Positions 1 to 8,107 of a stretch of DNA of 15,594 nucleotides are shown piece by piece (the first letter of the stretch is position 1; every line of letters begins with the position of its first letter). The position numbers and the translations under genes were made by a program. The stretch lies in NCBI GenBank assembly GCA_027405735.1, contig JAPEHQ010000046.1:1-15594 (forward strand), given 5' to 3'. The notes under the pieces are model-generated. The model did no database searches and was not told the DNA's origin. It saw nothing but the letters and a program-made list of their open reading frames with translations. Origin of the DNA: Mucor racemosus (lineage: Eukaryota > Mucoromycota > Mucoromycetes > Mucorales > Mucoraceae).

Positions 1-118
1 TCTTAATTGTGTCTTACTGTATTAAGGAAAATAAGAAAATTTTACTGCTTATTTTTTGAATTCTTGTTAATATGACACAATTAAGAGAATTAAAAGATTT
101 TTGCTTTATAATAAAACG
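1..118. repeat. foldback (MITE-like) repeat, copy A, cut by window edge
   Basis: Positions 1-13 (TCTTAATTGTGTC) and 74-86 are perfect 13-bp inverted arms, and the sequence between them is itself partly self-complementary (AAGGAAAATAAG against the later TTATTTTTTGAATTC side). A diverged copy with the same layout lies at 8437-8545, and the similarity runs past the right arm to about 118. It could be a miniature inverted-repeat element or the end of a larger transposon. The left limit is unknown because the window starts here. Confidence 0.65.
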
Positions 119-141
119 TATTTCACTACATACAGTAACTA

Positions 142-354
142 CAGTGAGTCGCAAAACCCTTTCAATGATTTGGAAATTTGAATGAAAATAACCATACTTT
201 CTCAGTTTCAATCGGAGATACACTAAATTTCTATTTTAAATAATTCAAAACGTTTTTAAATTATTTTCAAAAAGTCCGATCTAATTAATTAAAGTTCCGC
301 AAAAACTATGCAAGTTTAAAAAAAAGGTACATCATTGAAAGGGTTTTGCACGCA
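142..354 (+). repeat. left inverted terminal repeat of the Tc1-type element
   Basis: This is the 213-bp left terminal repeat, matching 1558-1769 in reverse complement. The only differences are one A fewer near 195 and one A more in each of two A runs (a short one near 248 and the eight-A run before 326). A 19-bp motif, GCAAAACCCTTTCAATGAT, lies at 151-169 near the tip and recurs as an exact reverse complement at 331-349 near the inner end. The repeat therefore has two likely transposase-binding sites facing each other. Confidence 0.96.
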
Positions 355-378
355 TTATCAAAAAAAATTGAAGCTTAT

Positions 379-1472
379 TTAAATGCAGTCATAATCAATA
401 CCGTAACCTTTTGCTTTAATACAAGCTTTTACACGATGAGGCATACTCGAATAAATTTTGATATTCCCCACTGTTATGTTGTCATACCAAATATCTTGAG
501 TTCTGTCCCAAATATCATTCATCCCTTTTGGGGATGTATCGTATTCGTTTAGGCGGATTTTCAATAACCTCCACATATTTTCAATGGGATTAAGGTCTGG
601 AAATTGCGCTGGCCATGACATTACTTCATATTTTTGTTTTGAAGTCTTCTTTCATTAAATTAGAGGTGTGCTTAGAATCGTTGTCTTGTTGAAGGATAAC
701 CTAATTACGACGCAACTTCAATTTTTGACACATATCGTCAATGATTTTTCCAAATCATCATCAATAATAGTTTTGTATAGGTTGGAGTTCATATTACCTT
801 CAACCTTGGACAACCAAACGACACCGACCAAGAAATAGAGCTCCAAATCATGATACGACCATCTCCATTTTTTCTTGTTTTTTGGTATGCTTAGGTTTTA
901 TCTCCTCGCTGTCTCTTTTCCAGCACCAAAGTCGATCATCGGAGTTAAAACAATTAATTCTAGCCTCATCAGTAGATATAACACGCTTTCAGTCATCCAA
1001 AGTCCAATCAATTCTGTTTTTACATCAGCGGAGGCGATCCTTTGCATTTTCATCACTAATTCTGGCTTTTTTATCTTAGGTAATGCGCCTAAACCATTAT
1101 CCCGAAGAGCCCTAGTACATTATTCGCACTGCCATTAACGTGTACATTACGATGAAGCTCTTTTTTGGCTTGTGCCGCATTATCCAAGCCACCTTTGGTG
1201 ATTTTATGGACACAATATCTCATATCCGCAGTAGTCAGCTTAGATGGTCGGTCTCCTTTAAGTTTTTCTCGGTCAGGACAGGCCTTTTTTCCAATACGAC
1301 ATACTGTGGCTTGACTAACAGCTACATGAAGAGCAATTTCCGATACGGTATGGCCTGAATTTAACAGAGAGATAACGTCATTACGTTTGGCATCCGATAC
1401 AGTTTTTATCTTGATGATTTTGCTTGAAACTACTAGTAAAAAAGGCAGGGTAAAAGTTGAAAAACATCTCAT
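379..1472 (-). pseudogene. Tc1-type DD34E transposase, broken by frameshifts and stops
   Basis: The transposase cut and rejoined the element's ends. The N-terminal piece (1472-1089, 127 codons) holds a helix-turn-helix DNA-binding region (residues about 28-63, SLLNSGHTVSEIALHV, then a second basic segment with GDRPSKLTT). The C-terminal piece (621-379, 80 codons) has the family signature PAQFPDLNPIENMWRLLK. The middle is readable only by changing frame: ALRDNGLGALPK near 1110-1080, STDEARINCFNSDD near 976-935 and QQDNDSKHTS near 691-662. The three catalytic residues are present: D at 968-970, D at 683-685, E at 580-582. The last two are 103 nt apart where DD34E spacing needs 105, so a 2-nt loss lies between them. 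Two TGA stops replace expected tryptophans (in RLR*CKN and LDD*KRV). At least five frame changes are needed, several at A runs. It is not functional as written. Confidence 0.95.
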
Positions 1473-1557
1473 ATATTTTCCGCATATTTCTCTGTTTTAT
1501 AAGATATCCAGCGTTAATGTACAAGTTAGGGGTTACAAAATTGTAATTTTAAGCCTG

Positions 1558-1769
1558 TGCGTGCAAAACCCTTTCAATGATGTACCTTTTTTTAAACTTG
1601 CATAGTTTTTGCGGAACTTTAATTAATTAGATCGGACTTTTTGAAAATAATTTAAAAACGTTTGAATTATTTAAAATAGAAATTTAGTGTATCTCCGATT
1701 GAAACTGAGAAAGTTATGGTTATTTTCATTCAAATTTCCAAATCATTGAAAGGGTTTTGCGACTCACTG
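1558..1769 (-). repeat. right inverted terminal repeat of the Tc1-type element
   Basis: This is the 212-bp partner of 142-354. The 19-bp motif appears at 1563-1581 (inner) and, inverted, at 1742-1760 (outer), so the element has four copies of it in all. The repeat ends with CACTG and is followed by the TA duplication. Confidence 0.96.
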
Positions 1770-1771
1770 TA

Positions 1772-2093
1772 TATCATAATAGCTATATATCAATATGGCT
1801 CTATTATACAGTAGTTTATTTTTATAATAATTCAAGTCAAGAAAAAGCTGTTGTAGGCTTTTTATTTACCAATTATATGGATTTACCAGCTTGTCATTGA
1901 GAGTTTTTTTATCATACATCTTCTCTTCCTAGTTGATTAACTTATATTATTTTACTGGACTACATTATTTTCAACTACTATGTTATCTGGACATGATCAT
2001 TAGAGTTAGGAACTGGAAGTAATGATTCATATCAACGTTATCTTAATTATGGAATAAGGTGGAGTGATTTTATTATATATTATATTAATCTAA
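1772..2093. other. AT-rich spacer, nothing recognised
   Basis: This is flanking DNA right of the transposon. No frame longer than about 30 codons, no repeat shared with the rest of the window and no clear motif were found. Confidence 0.6.
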
Positions 2094-2357
2094 GATGAGG
2101 TGATATTATTGAAGCTGAGCCAATGGAAATCGTTACCGACAATTCACATTGGTTTGTTCTGTTATAAAGAATATTCTATCTACTTAACTTTGCCTCCTCC
2201 TTGTCGGATCTGATTCTGGTCATATCTATTTACATCAAAACCTCATACAACTGGTCTCCCAACTTATGAAATCAAGATTCAACTATCGAATGTTATTATA
2301 CCCTATATCCGCGCTCCTAAAACATATAAATACCTCATCTTTATACTCATAGCTTGA
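2094..2357 (+). pseudogene. decayed 3' coding fragment of unknown family
   Basis: One frame is open for 39 codons, meets a TGA at 2211-2213, and stays open for another 47 codons to a TGA at 2355-2357. The reading includes LCYK-like and PPPCRI segments before the stop, then GLPTYEIKIQLSNVIIPYIR after it. Proline, threonine and arginine content is higher than random AT-rich DNA gives. An AATAAA follows 32 nt after the final stop. A second frame over 2105-2164 also reads plausibly (EAEPMEIVTDNSHW), so a frameshift may lie here. I do not recognise the protein, and chance openness cannot be excluded. Confidence 0.3.
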
Positions 2358-2389
2358 CATCTTCATCTTTTTTTCTTATACATATACTT

Positions 2390-2395
2390 AATAAA
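2390..2395 (+). terminator. candidate poly(A) signal AATAAA
   Basis: An exact AATAAA lies 32 nt downstream of the stop of the coding relic at 2094-2357 and 54 nt before the 1.8 kb repeat begins. The hexamer is common by chance in AT-rich DNA, and only its position supports it. Confidence 0.3.
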
Positions 2396-3031
2396 TATAT
2401 CTAGTTCTAATTGTATTTTAGCTGATTATCTTACGTATATATATAAACAGGTTCCAGTAATGGCCATGTTTATGTTTATGATATTGAAGAGGTAACACTA
2501 AAACTTAATGGAAATTACTTCTAGCACAATAATTATAAAGTAAGACTATATTATCATCAAATAAACTACCATGCAACATTAACGTATATAAACATTTACA
2601 GTAATAAGCTTGAATCAAGTGGATACAGCATCATAAATCCTTGAAAAAGTTCTCAAGTATTATAAAATCTCTTATTTTTAAGAATTACAAGGCTTATAAG
2701 CGGAATATTAATTTAGAAAATTATTTTTGTCCAGATCATCAATTTTGACATTTTTTAAATTTTTTTTTTTTGGTTTTGCAAATCTAGAGTTAATTATACT
2801 ACCAATTATCAAATCAAAAAATATACACATATGCAGAATTTAGGGCTCTATTTGCTCAATAAAAAATAATAAACATTTTTATTGCAAAATATTACATAAA
2901 AACCTTTTAATCAAAAAACCGTTTTTGGGTCAAAAATGCTACGTTTCATTACTTAACATTTAATATTAAGCTTTTATAAAATGTGTATTAGTCGTGGCGA
3001 CAATTTTCTCTCACAATGTAGTATATTTAAG

Positions 3032-3178
3032 CGTTGATTTTGGTATCAAAACTTGATTTTTCTGTTTTTTGATTAAAATCATGAGTGTTGGTAAGGATAA
3101 AATGAGTCCAGAAAATGTCTGCTACAAAAACTGAATTTTCAGACCATACGTGGTTAAATATAAGAAAAGTTATAAAAA
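3032..3178. other. 147-bp block identical in both copies of the 1.8 kb repeat
   Basis: Every base from 3032 to 3178 matches 10589-10735, while sequence on both sides differs at several percent or more. On the plus strand it contains ATG at 3081 with 17 codons (MSVGKDKMSPENVCYKN) before TGA. On the minus strand the whole block is open (about 49 codons, with HVWSENSVFVADIFWTHF) and ends at a TAA at 3029-3027, kept in copy 2. Which strand, if either, is read is not known. The identity could reflect constraint or gene conversion. Confidence 0.85.
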
Positions 3179-3638
3179 AAGCACTTTTTTATTTAAAATT
3201 TAGATATACTACTGTATATACTATAGTATGAGAGGCTTAGTCGTTCAATCTTACTATGCTCAATTATGGTGTCGCTCTACAGGTTCGCTTTTGCAACTTT
3301 TTAATGAATGTAGATATGATAGACGGCGGGTTTTCTGGTATAAAAATGTATGTTTCTATAATAACAGATATTATTTATTTTATTTAGTTTATGGTTGATG
3401 CGCTGTAATGCTGCTTTTACATTGATTGAAATGAGCAATTTAATAGGGTTTTAATTGTGCTAAATAACGTAAAGTCTTGAAAACCCTTTTCTACGTGTGT
3501 TGTTTCTCTCTTTTTGTTTTCATATTCCAAGGATATAATTCACCATTTGATAAGGCATATCAGACTATAACGCTGGCTGGTATTCTTTTCTTTTACCTGA
3601 ATGCGCATGCTAACAAACGAGACTAATGTTTTTAATAT

Positions 3639-3669
3639 AGGTATCAGCCTATATTAGAGACTGATATTT
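3639..3669 (+). repeat. imperfect 12-bp stem with 7-nt loop (copy 1 version)
   Basis: The arms 3639-3650 and 3658-3669 enclose ATATTAG. In copy 2 the same stem is perfect. Here two A-to-G changes in the left arm would still pair as G-U in plus-strand RNA, and one T-to-C change would be a mismatch. Confidence 0.6.
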
Positions 3670-4226
3670 TTATTGAGCCGCATTCTGAGATCAAATATCA
3701 TTATTTACTGCTGTATTGTTGGACGTATTTCTTGATGACTACCAGATCAAATCGAAAGCAAAAATTATATTTATATTTACTCAAACAAAAGTTAGAACTG
3801 GTTAAAAACCCACAAAATGTTCTAGAAAAGTGATAAAATTTCAAATGATTTAGAAACACACAAAAAGAATAATCTAATGTATTGCCTAACAAACATAGCA
3901 TTGATCGTAGCTATGATTGAAAACAAATCTTTTTACAGCTGACAATTGTAAACTAAAATCGTAAGTTTAAAGAAGGCTAATTTGTTTAAGTTTCATGTGT
4001 GATAAGTGATAAAGTAGCATCTATAATTTTAGATTTGGCTTCCATATAAACTTAAGCAGTAAGTGCTATTCAAGTTTATGATTAAGCAAAAAGCATTGTT
4101 GCTGTAGGTATTATAGCTATAAGCATATCTACAAATGATGATAATCGTAAATATATTGGCACCTGCATGTACTATGGCTCTACATTAACAATGTATTGAG
4201 TTGTATTATTGTCTACAATCTGTATT

Positions 4227-4232
4227 AATAAA
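4227..4232 (+). terminator. AATAAA at the end of repeat copy 1
   Basis: The homology between the two 1.8 kb copies fades 13 nt after this hexamer, and the same is true of copy 2 at 12167-12172. This suggests that the repeat boundary is a transcript 3' end, though no A tail is visible. Confidence 0.35.
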
Positions 4233-4288
4233 AGCAAATGTAATTTAAAACCCATTCCAGTAAAAAATGCAATGAAATTTTGAAAACG

Positions 4289-4580
4289 GCACAATGCTCA
4301 TGTACAAAAGACCAATTTGTGCCCATACGATTAGCTCATTTTGCTCATAGTTAGATTTTTTTATTATGCTGCACAAATAGAGATAATGATATGCTTATGG
4401 GAGATTCTACTATTATGCACATATGGGGTGAATGTCATCCACATGGTCAGAATCTATAATCCTGCACATACAGGCTTTATGTTCAGTTCGTATGAAGTTT
4501 CTTTTGTTGTGCCCACGTTGTGCATCTTGCTATCTTTTTAACCATATTCAGTGGACACAACAGCTCAGGCCATAGTGTGC
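4289..4580. other. cluster of eight TGTGC/GCACA pentamers
   Basis: The pentamer or its complement occurs at 4289, 4318, 4371, 4417, 4464, 4508, 4519 and 4576. The middle spacings are close to 44-53 bp. In DNA this AT-rich, one or fewer would be expected in 292 bp. Several sit in larger shared contexts (CTGCACAAAT at 4369, which recurs at 8906). The stretch could be a worn tandem repeat or a set of binding sites. A minus-strand frame through 4681-4571 (with HYGRPALHKMILFYPGG) is open for about 37 codons and may be a coding relic. Confidence 0.45.
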
Positions 4581-5492
4581 AGCCCACCTGGGTAAAACAA
4601 AATCATCTTATGCAGCGCAGGTCGGCCATAGTGTATCACTATAATAATGTAAGAATAATCGGCCATATTCATGAATACAGATTATAAGATATTACATTTT
4701 GTTAAAAAAATTACGAAAAACACCCCTATATGTATATAACAAAAAAAGAATATGATCTACATCTTTCTTCTAGGAACAGATACAGTATATGCAACAAATA
4801 AACTTTGTGGGGGAGAGAAATGGCATATATTTTGGATTTAAAAACAACATTTTTACTATAAAAAATAAAATAAAAAAAATCTTTTGTCAGAGAGAAATAT
4901 TGAACTTATTTTTATTTCGAATGCAATTTCTCAATTTGAAGCTGGTTATTTCTGCATCATTATTCAAATCAATGTTAGCTTGCCTTGTAGTTTATTAAGC
5001 TACTATTACTAGATTAATGAATATTGTCAAAAACTGGCTACAAGATGAAAAACGCAAAATCTTGGAAAACTTGGTTGGAGCTTAACCATTCTGCGAAAGT
5101 TCAAATGTTGCGTCCACAAGTCTGTGTACATTCCTTGGTTCAGATTAATGACACAGCAGTTTTATATAATAAGTTCTACATTGCTGTATATTATGTTATA
5201 AAGCTCAGTTTATACTGTACTTATTGAGGAATGCTGAACTAGTGTGTGTCACGTAGAGTTGATTGGATATATGTATATAAATAGACTCATTTTAGATTAG
5301 TCATATAACATATAATTAGAGAATGTGAATATAAAAGAAGATGTTTCGACCTTATACAGTAATAAAGTTCTTTAGTTTTAATGTGCTCTTTCATTTTATA
5401 AAAATTTTCCTTTATTTTTATTAAATTATTTAGTACATAATTTAGCTTTGAGATTGACATAATCTCCTGGAATAACATCAAAAGGCTCTCGG
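4581..5492. other. AT-rich stretch without supported genes
   Basis: Two plus-strand frames (4789-4998 and 5024-5227) and one minus-strand frame (5523-5287) exceed 60 codons. Their composition is the Lys/Asn/Ile/Phe/Leu/Tyr mix expected from AT-rich DNA, with no motif, so they are not called as genes. Confidence 0.5.
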
Positions 5493-5510
5493 ATATATAT
5501 ATATATATAT
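5493..5510. repeat. (AT)9 microsatellite
   Basis: Nine uninterrupted AT dinucleotides form a simple repeat. Confidence 0.95.
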
Positions 5511-5926
5511 AACAATCAAGCAAATTTACGTAATTCTGTTTTTGTTAAAACTTTGCGGGTTTATAAAAAAATACATCAATACATGTATATTTTGTACAGT
5601 ATACGTTTTTTTTAATACTGTCAATGGTTTTACAAATGCTTAGTTGTATTAATTTAATAATTTTATCAGAATAAGAAATAGGAAATAAGAAATAGATTAA
5701 TAAAACAATAGATTTCAATCTTGGAGTTTTTATTATGTAATATAAAGAATCGAAGAAAAAACAAATAAAATAAAAAATTATGGGTCAAAATTATAAATGA
5801 TGAAATGCTCTAAGATGAAGGAAAAGTGAATTGTAATATAATTGGTTTAATGGAGTAGATAGTTAGCCGTTCAAAAGAACGTTTCCAGCAACACCACGTG
5901 GAGGTCTATCTACATGTTGCCATTTG
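5511..5926. other. AT-rich spacer, nothing recognised
   Basis: Poly-A and poly-T tracts and short stops in all frames were seen. Base composition becomes less AT-rich from about 5880, where the decayed coding region begins. Confidence 0.5.
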
Positions 5927-5960
5927 ACTTTATAGTTTGTATACCACCATACTATAAAGT
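5927..5960. repeat. 10-bp perfect inverted repeat with 14-nt spacer
   Basis: ACTTTATAGT at 5927-5936 pairs with ACTATAAAGT at 5951-5960. It lies just upstream of the decayed basic-protein gene and could be a hairpin or a palindromic binding site. Confidence 0.6.
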
Positions 5961-6215
5961 GATACTAAAATCAAGCAGATGCTATAAAAACAGTACAACT
6001 CCGATTGCCAGAAAGGGCTATAGTTTCCAGCCGGGAAAGAAGACTACAAGGCCCTAAAAGGGGGAGAGGTCGCAAGTCCACGAATGGAGAGCAACCAGGT
6101 TAAATTGACCCAGGATTACCGATTGTACAAAGACAAACAACTGAGTATAGTATCCAAATTTACTAAGATAGCATCAAAACAGATACCATCCCAATAAAGG
6201 TGGTAAAAATTATCG

Positions 6216-6275
6216 CTTTTTTTCGATCAAATCATTTAATTCTTAAACCCGCATAGGGTGAATCAAAAATCAGAT
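6216..6275 (+). repeat. diverged third copy of the 90-bp hairpin unit
   Basis: Compared with 7421-7477, this shares ATCAAATCATTT, CTTAAACCC, GGGT and AAAAATCAGATA in order. Its inner hairpin ACCC (6247-6250) with GGGT (6256-6259) is kept although the loop has changed to GCATA. Its outer arms are only weakly visible (a T run near 6212-6220 against an A run near 6278-6286). Confidence 0.6.
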
Positions 6276-6565
6276 AACAAAAAAAATGCTTTAATTTCTG
6301 AAGGAAATATAGTAACTAAGATAAAATCAAAGAAACAAAATCAGGGAGACAAGACCAAAGACACTAGATCGGAAGCGTCATATCAAAAGAAACCTTCAAA
6401 ATTCTGTATGGAAGGAAAGAGCTTGCGATAGAATAGATATAAAAGTGATACCAATAGAGATTAGATGTTGACAATACTTTTTAAGTTTTCAATAATATAC
6501 CTTTTCCATAAGTTGACACCACAAGTTAAAGAAATGACACGAGAAACGAGAAGCACACGAATTGG

Positions 6566-6876
6566 GACCAGATGAGCATTAATTTAGACTAGATAAACAT
6601 GAAGTAAGACCAGACGAGCATAAATTTAGACTGGATGAGAATAAATTAATACCAAGTGAGGATAAATGGAGACCAGAGGAGCATACCTTTATACCAAAAA
6701 AGCAAAAGAGCATAAATTGAGACCAGTTAAAGATGAAATAAGACCATATAAACATGAATTTACACCACACCAGGATAACTTGAGAACAGATGAGTATAAA
6801 TTGAGACCAGATGACCAGATACAGAATAAGTTGAATCCAGGTAGAAATAAATTGAGAACAGACTTGAATATAGAGA
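6566..6876 (+). repeat. 21-nt tandem repeat array coding for heptapeptides
   Basis: Fourteen imperfect units start with GACCAGATGAGCATAAATTGA-like sequence (shown as a 21-base consensus phase, GAC...TGA). Unit starts are 6566, 6587, 6608, 6629, 6650, 6671, 6692, 6721, 6742, 6763, 6784, 6805, 6835 and 6856. All are 21 nt long except the seventh (29 nt) and the twelfth (30 nt). Translated, the units give H-K-[LFV]-R-P-D-E-like heptads, for example HEVRPDE, HKFRLDE, EIRPYKH and KLRPDDQ. The seventh contains AAAAAAGC followed by AAAAGAGC, an 8-nt near-duplication that shifts the frame. Confidence 0.9.
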
Positions 6877-7319
6877 GACGCCAGCATTAAAAACCAAGAA
6901 ATGAGATAGCATATATAGAGAAAAAACCAGATACCAGAAAAGCCATAGTAAGAGAGACAGATAGAATAAAAGGCAAGGCAAACCTAAATAAAAAGCCAAT
7001 GTCAACATACATTTACCAGGTATTGAAAGAGGAGTACCAAATATTACAGAAAGAGACCAGATTTGCATACGTTAGACCAAATTGCTCAATAACGATAACA
7101 GATGCTGCAAAAACGAGACCACATACAGTATATCAAAAAAGGTGTTGGATCTCGAGAAGAGAGGCAGATGGAGAGAAACGATTAAATATGAAAAAAAAAA
7201 GATTAGATTACGACGAAAGTAGAATATACTACGTTTTAAAAACATACCAGAAGGATCAGACCTTGCAGAAAAGAGACCAGATGCTAACGAAAAGAGATAG
7301 GTTATAGCGGAATTGAGTC

Positions 7320-7397
7320 ATCAGCTATTAATTCCAATTATTTTGACTCTTAAACCCTGACCAAGGGTGTGCCAAAATGAGATTGCCAATAGCTGAT
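7320..7397. repeat. self-folding 90-bp tandem unit A
   Basis: The outer arms ATCAGCTATT (7320-7329) and AATAGCTGAT (7388-7397) pair perfectly over 10 bp. Inside, ACCCT (7354-7358) pairs with AGGGT (7364-7368) around the loop GACCA. The 33 bases at 7345-7377 are identical to 7435-7467 in unit B, exactly 90 bp on. It could be a structured RNA or a foldback mobile unit. Confidence 0.8.
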
Positions 7398-7411
7398 AAC
7401 TTAATAGCTAC

Positions 7412-7486
7412 CAACTGTTAGACCAAATCATTTCGACTCTTAAACCCTGACCAAGGGTGTGCCAAAAATCAGATAGCAAACAGTTG
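7412..7486. repeat. self-folding 90-bp tandem unit B
   Basis: The outer arms CAACTGTT (7412-7419) and AACAGTTG (7479-7486) pair perfectly over 8 bp but differ in sequence from the arms of unit A, while the central 33 bases are the same. The inner hairpin is at 7444-7448 with 7454-7458. On the minus strand the unit lies in a frame open from 7599 to 7408 (ending FWHTLGQGLRVEMIW), and unit A gives a similar FWHTLGQGLRV reading. A coding origin is therefore an alternative to a structural one. Confidence 0.8.
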
Positions 7487-7682
7487 ATAACCGCAGGTAA
7501 ATAATCAAAAGAACCAAACGCAGATAGAATAAACCCTGTACTCAGATGAGCTAAAAGAAAGTTAAACAAGAGCAGCTTACTTGTTTTTCTTTTACTCAAA
7601 CCTATAATACTAGGAAAGTTTATGATAGAAGCTTCGTTAAAATTTCACGCACGAGGCATTACTTTAACGTCGAAACTCCCAC

Positions 7683-7805
7683 CTAACCTTCGGCAGCTAC
7701 GTATAAAACTTCATCTTGCGAGATACTATAGTAGTCCTTATCCAACGGATAAGTCACGTACATGATAGACTCGTGATTCCACCAAACCATAAGGTTTTGC
7801 TTCAT
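7683..7805 (-). pseudogene. small open frame or coding relic, unknown
   Basis: A minus-strand ATG at 7805 opens 40 codons ending in TAG at 7685-7683, with VWWNHESIMYVTY and DKDYYSISQDEVLYVAA. Its composition (Trp, His, Asp, Glu, Val) is unlike random AT-rich DNA. The other frame just past the stop continues GGSFDVKVMPRA, so a frameshift may have cut a longer protein. A competing frame over the same bases reads GLVESRVYHVRDLSVG. No family is recognised. Confidence 0.3.
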
Positions 7806-8107
7806 CAAACCTACCTGATTGTTAAAAAAACAACAAAACAGGGGGCCTTCGTGTATTTAAATAAACCCTAAAATTTGAATTCCATTGATGACGTCTTTAA
7901 AATTTTGTATAATTTGATTGAAAAGCTGTTTCTATACTTGAGCCATACTGTAAATACAATCATCTGTGTGACAGAAATCATTGCTTTAGAGAGCAGTATA
8001 CAATAGCAATTTTATTTCTGGAGAAAAATTAATGGCCTATAGAAACAAGGTACATCTACGTTCAAAATTTAACTAAATTTGAATCAATATTGGATGAAAA
8101 TTTTTGA
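7806..8107. other. spacer, nothing recognised
   Basis: No repeat or supported frame was seen. A short G run (7842-7846) and mixed composition at its left side fade into AT-rich DNA. Confidence 0.5.

Larger units (their letters stand above)
142..1769 (-). mobile_element. Tc1/mariner-type DNA transposon, complete but with broken transposase
   Basis: A 1628-bp element starts and ends with CAGTGAGTCGC in inverted orientation. It is flanked by TA at 140-141 and 1770-1771, the target duplication of the Tc1/mariner superfamily. The terminal repeats are 213 and 212 bp and differ only by three 1-nt indels. The single internal gene, on the minus strand, is a Tc1-type transposase pseudogene (379-1472). 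The ends are intact, so the element could in principle be moved by a transposase supplied from another copy, but it cannot make its own. Nothing else is carried inside. Confidence 0.97.
2449..4245 (+). repeat. 1.8 kb dispersed direct repeat, copy 1
   Basis: The repeat runs from AGGTTCCAGT to just past AATAAAAGCAAATGTA and aligns in the same orientation with 10005-12185. Identity by eye is about 85-97% in most blocks and 100% over 3032-3178. No terminal inverted repeats, TG...CA ends or flanking duplication were seen, and no recognisable transposase, reverse transcriptase or integrase is encoded. Copy 1 lacks the 393 bp present in copy 2 at 11509-11901; the join here is near 3953-3959. It could be an unclassified transposon, a truncated retrocopy or a segmental duplication. 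A 66-codon minus-strand frame at 3901-3701 is not kept in copy 2 and is probably not a gene. Confidence 0.95.
5969..7307 (+). pseudogene. decayed gene for a basic, heptad-repeat protein of unknown family
   Basis: Plus-strand frames chain through this stretch with few stops. Frame 5969-6253 is open except for TAA at 6101 and 6164, and reads LPERAIVSS, then GRGRKSTNGEQPG, then IDPGLPIVQRQTTEYS. Frame 6243-6428 follows (KIKSKKQNQGDKTKDTRSEA). The heptad array starts near 6538, in the frame of 6601, and shifts into the frame of 6666 after an 8-nt duplication near 6695-6712. From 6666 to 7304 that frame is 213 codons long with one TAA at 6888-6890. The product would be hydrophilic and rich in Lys, Arg, Glu and Asp, with no membrane segment. 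The 21-nt periodicity, kept as whole codons in 12 of 14 units, is good evidence that it was once translated. I do not recognise the family. Minus-strand frames over the same array are shadows. Confidence 0.6.

Noticed and set aside
379..1472. Stop codons in the transposase as repeat-induced point mutation
   Set aside because: Only two TGA stops replace TGG, the change falls in a CpC rather than a CpA context, and the identical terminal repeats show no C-to-T load.
875..1605. Plus-strand open frames inside the transposon (875-1138, 1140-1358, 1387-1605)
   Set aside because: They are antisense to the transposase or run into the right terminal repeat, and show no protein signature of their own.
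4789..5523. Open frames 4789-4998, 5024-5227 and 5523-5287
   Set aside because: Their amino-acid composition is that of translated AT-rich DNA, with no motif, no splice support and no link to neighbours.
6579..7068. Minus-strand open frames of about 100 codons over the heptad array
   Set aside because: A tandem repeat with a 21-nt period stays open on both strands once one unit is open. The minus reading is a low-complexity Trp/Ser/Phe/Leu series, while the plus reading gives a coherent charged heptad.
6566..7486. Repeats as a possible CRISPR array
   Set aside because: The 21-nt units are contiguous, imperfect and codon-phased, with no unique spacers. The 90-bp units number only two and have no cas genes, and the window is eukaryotic in style.
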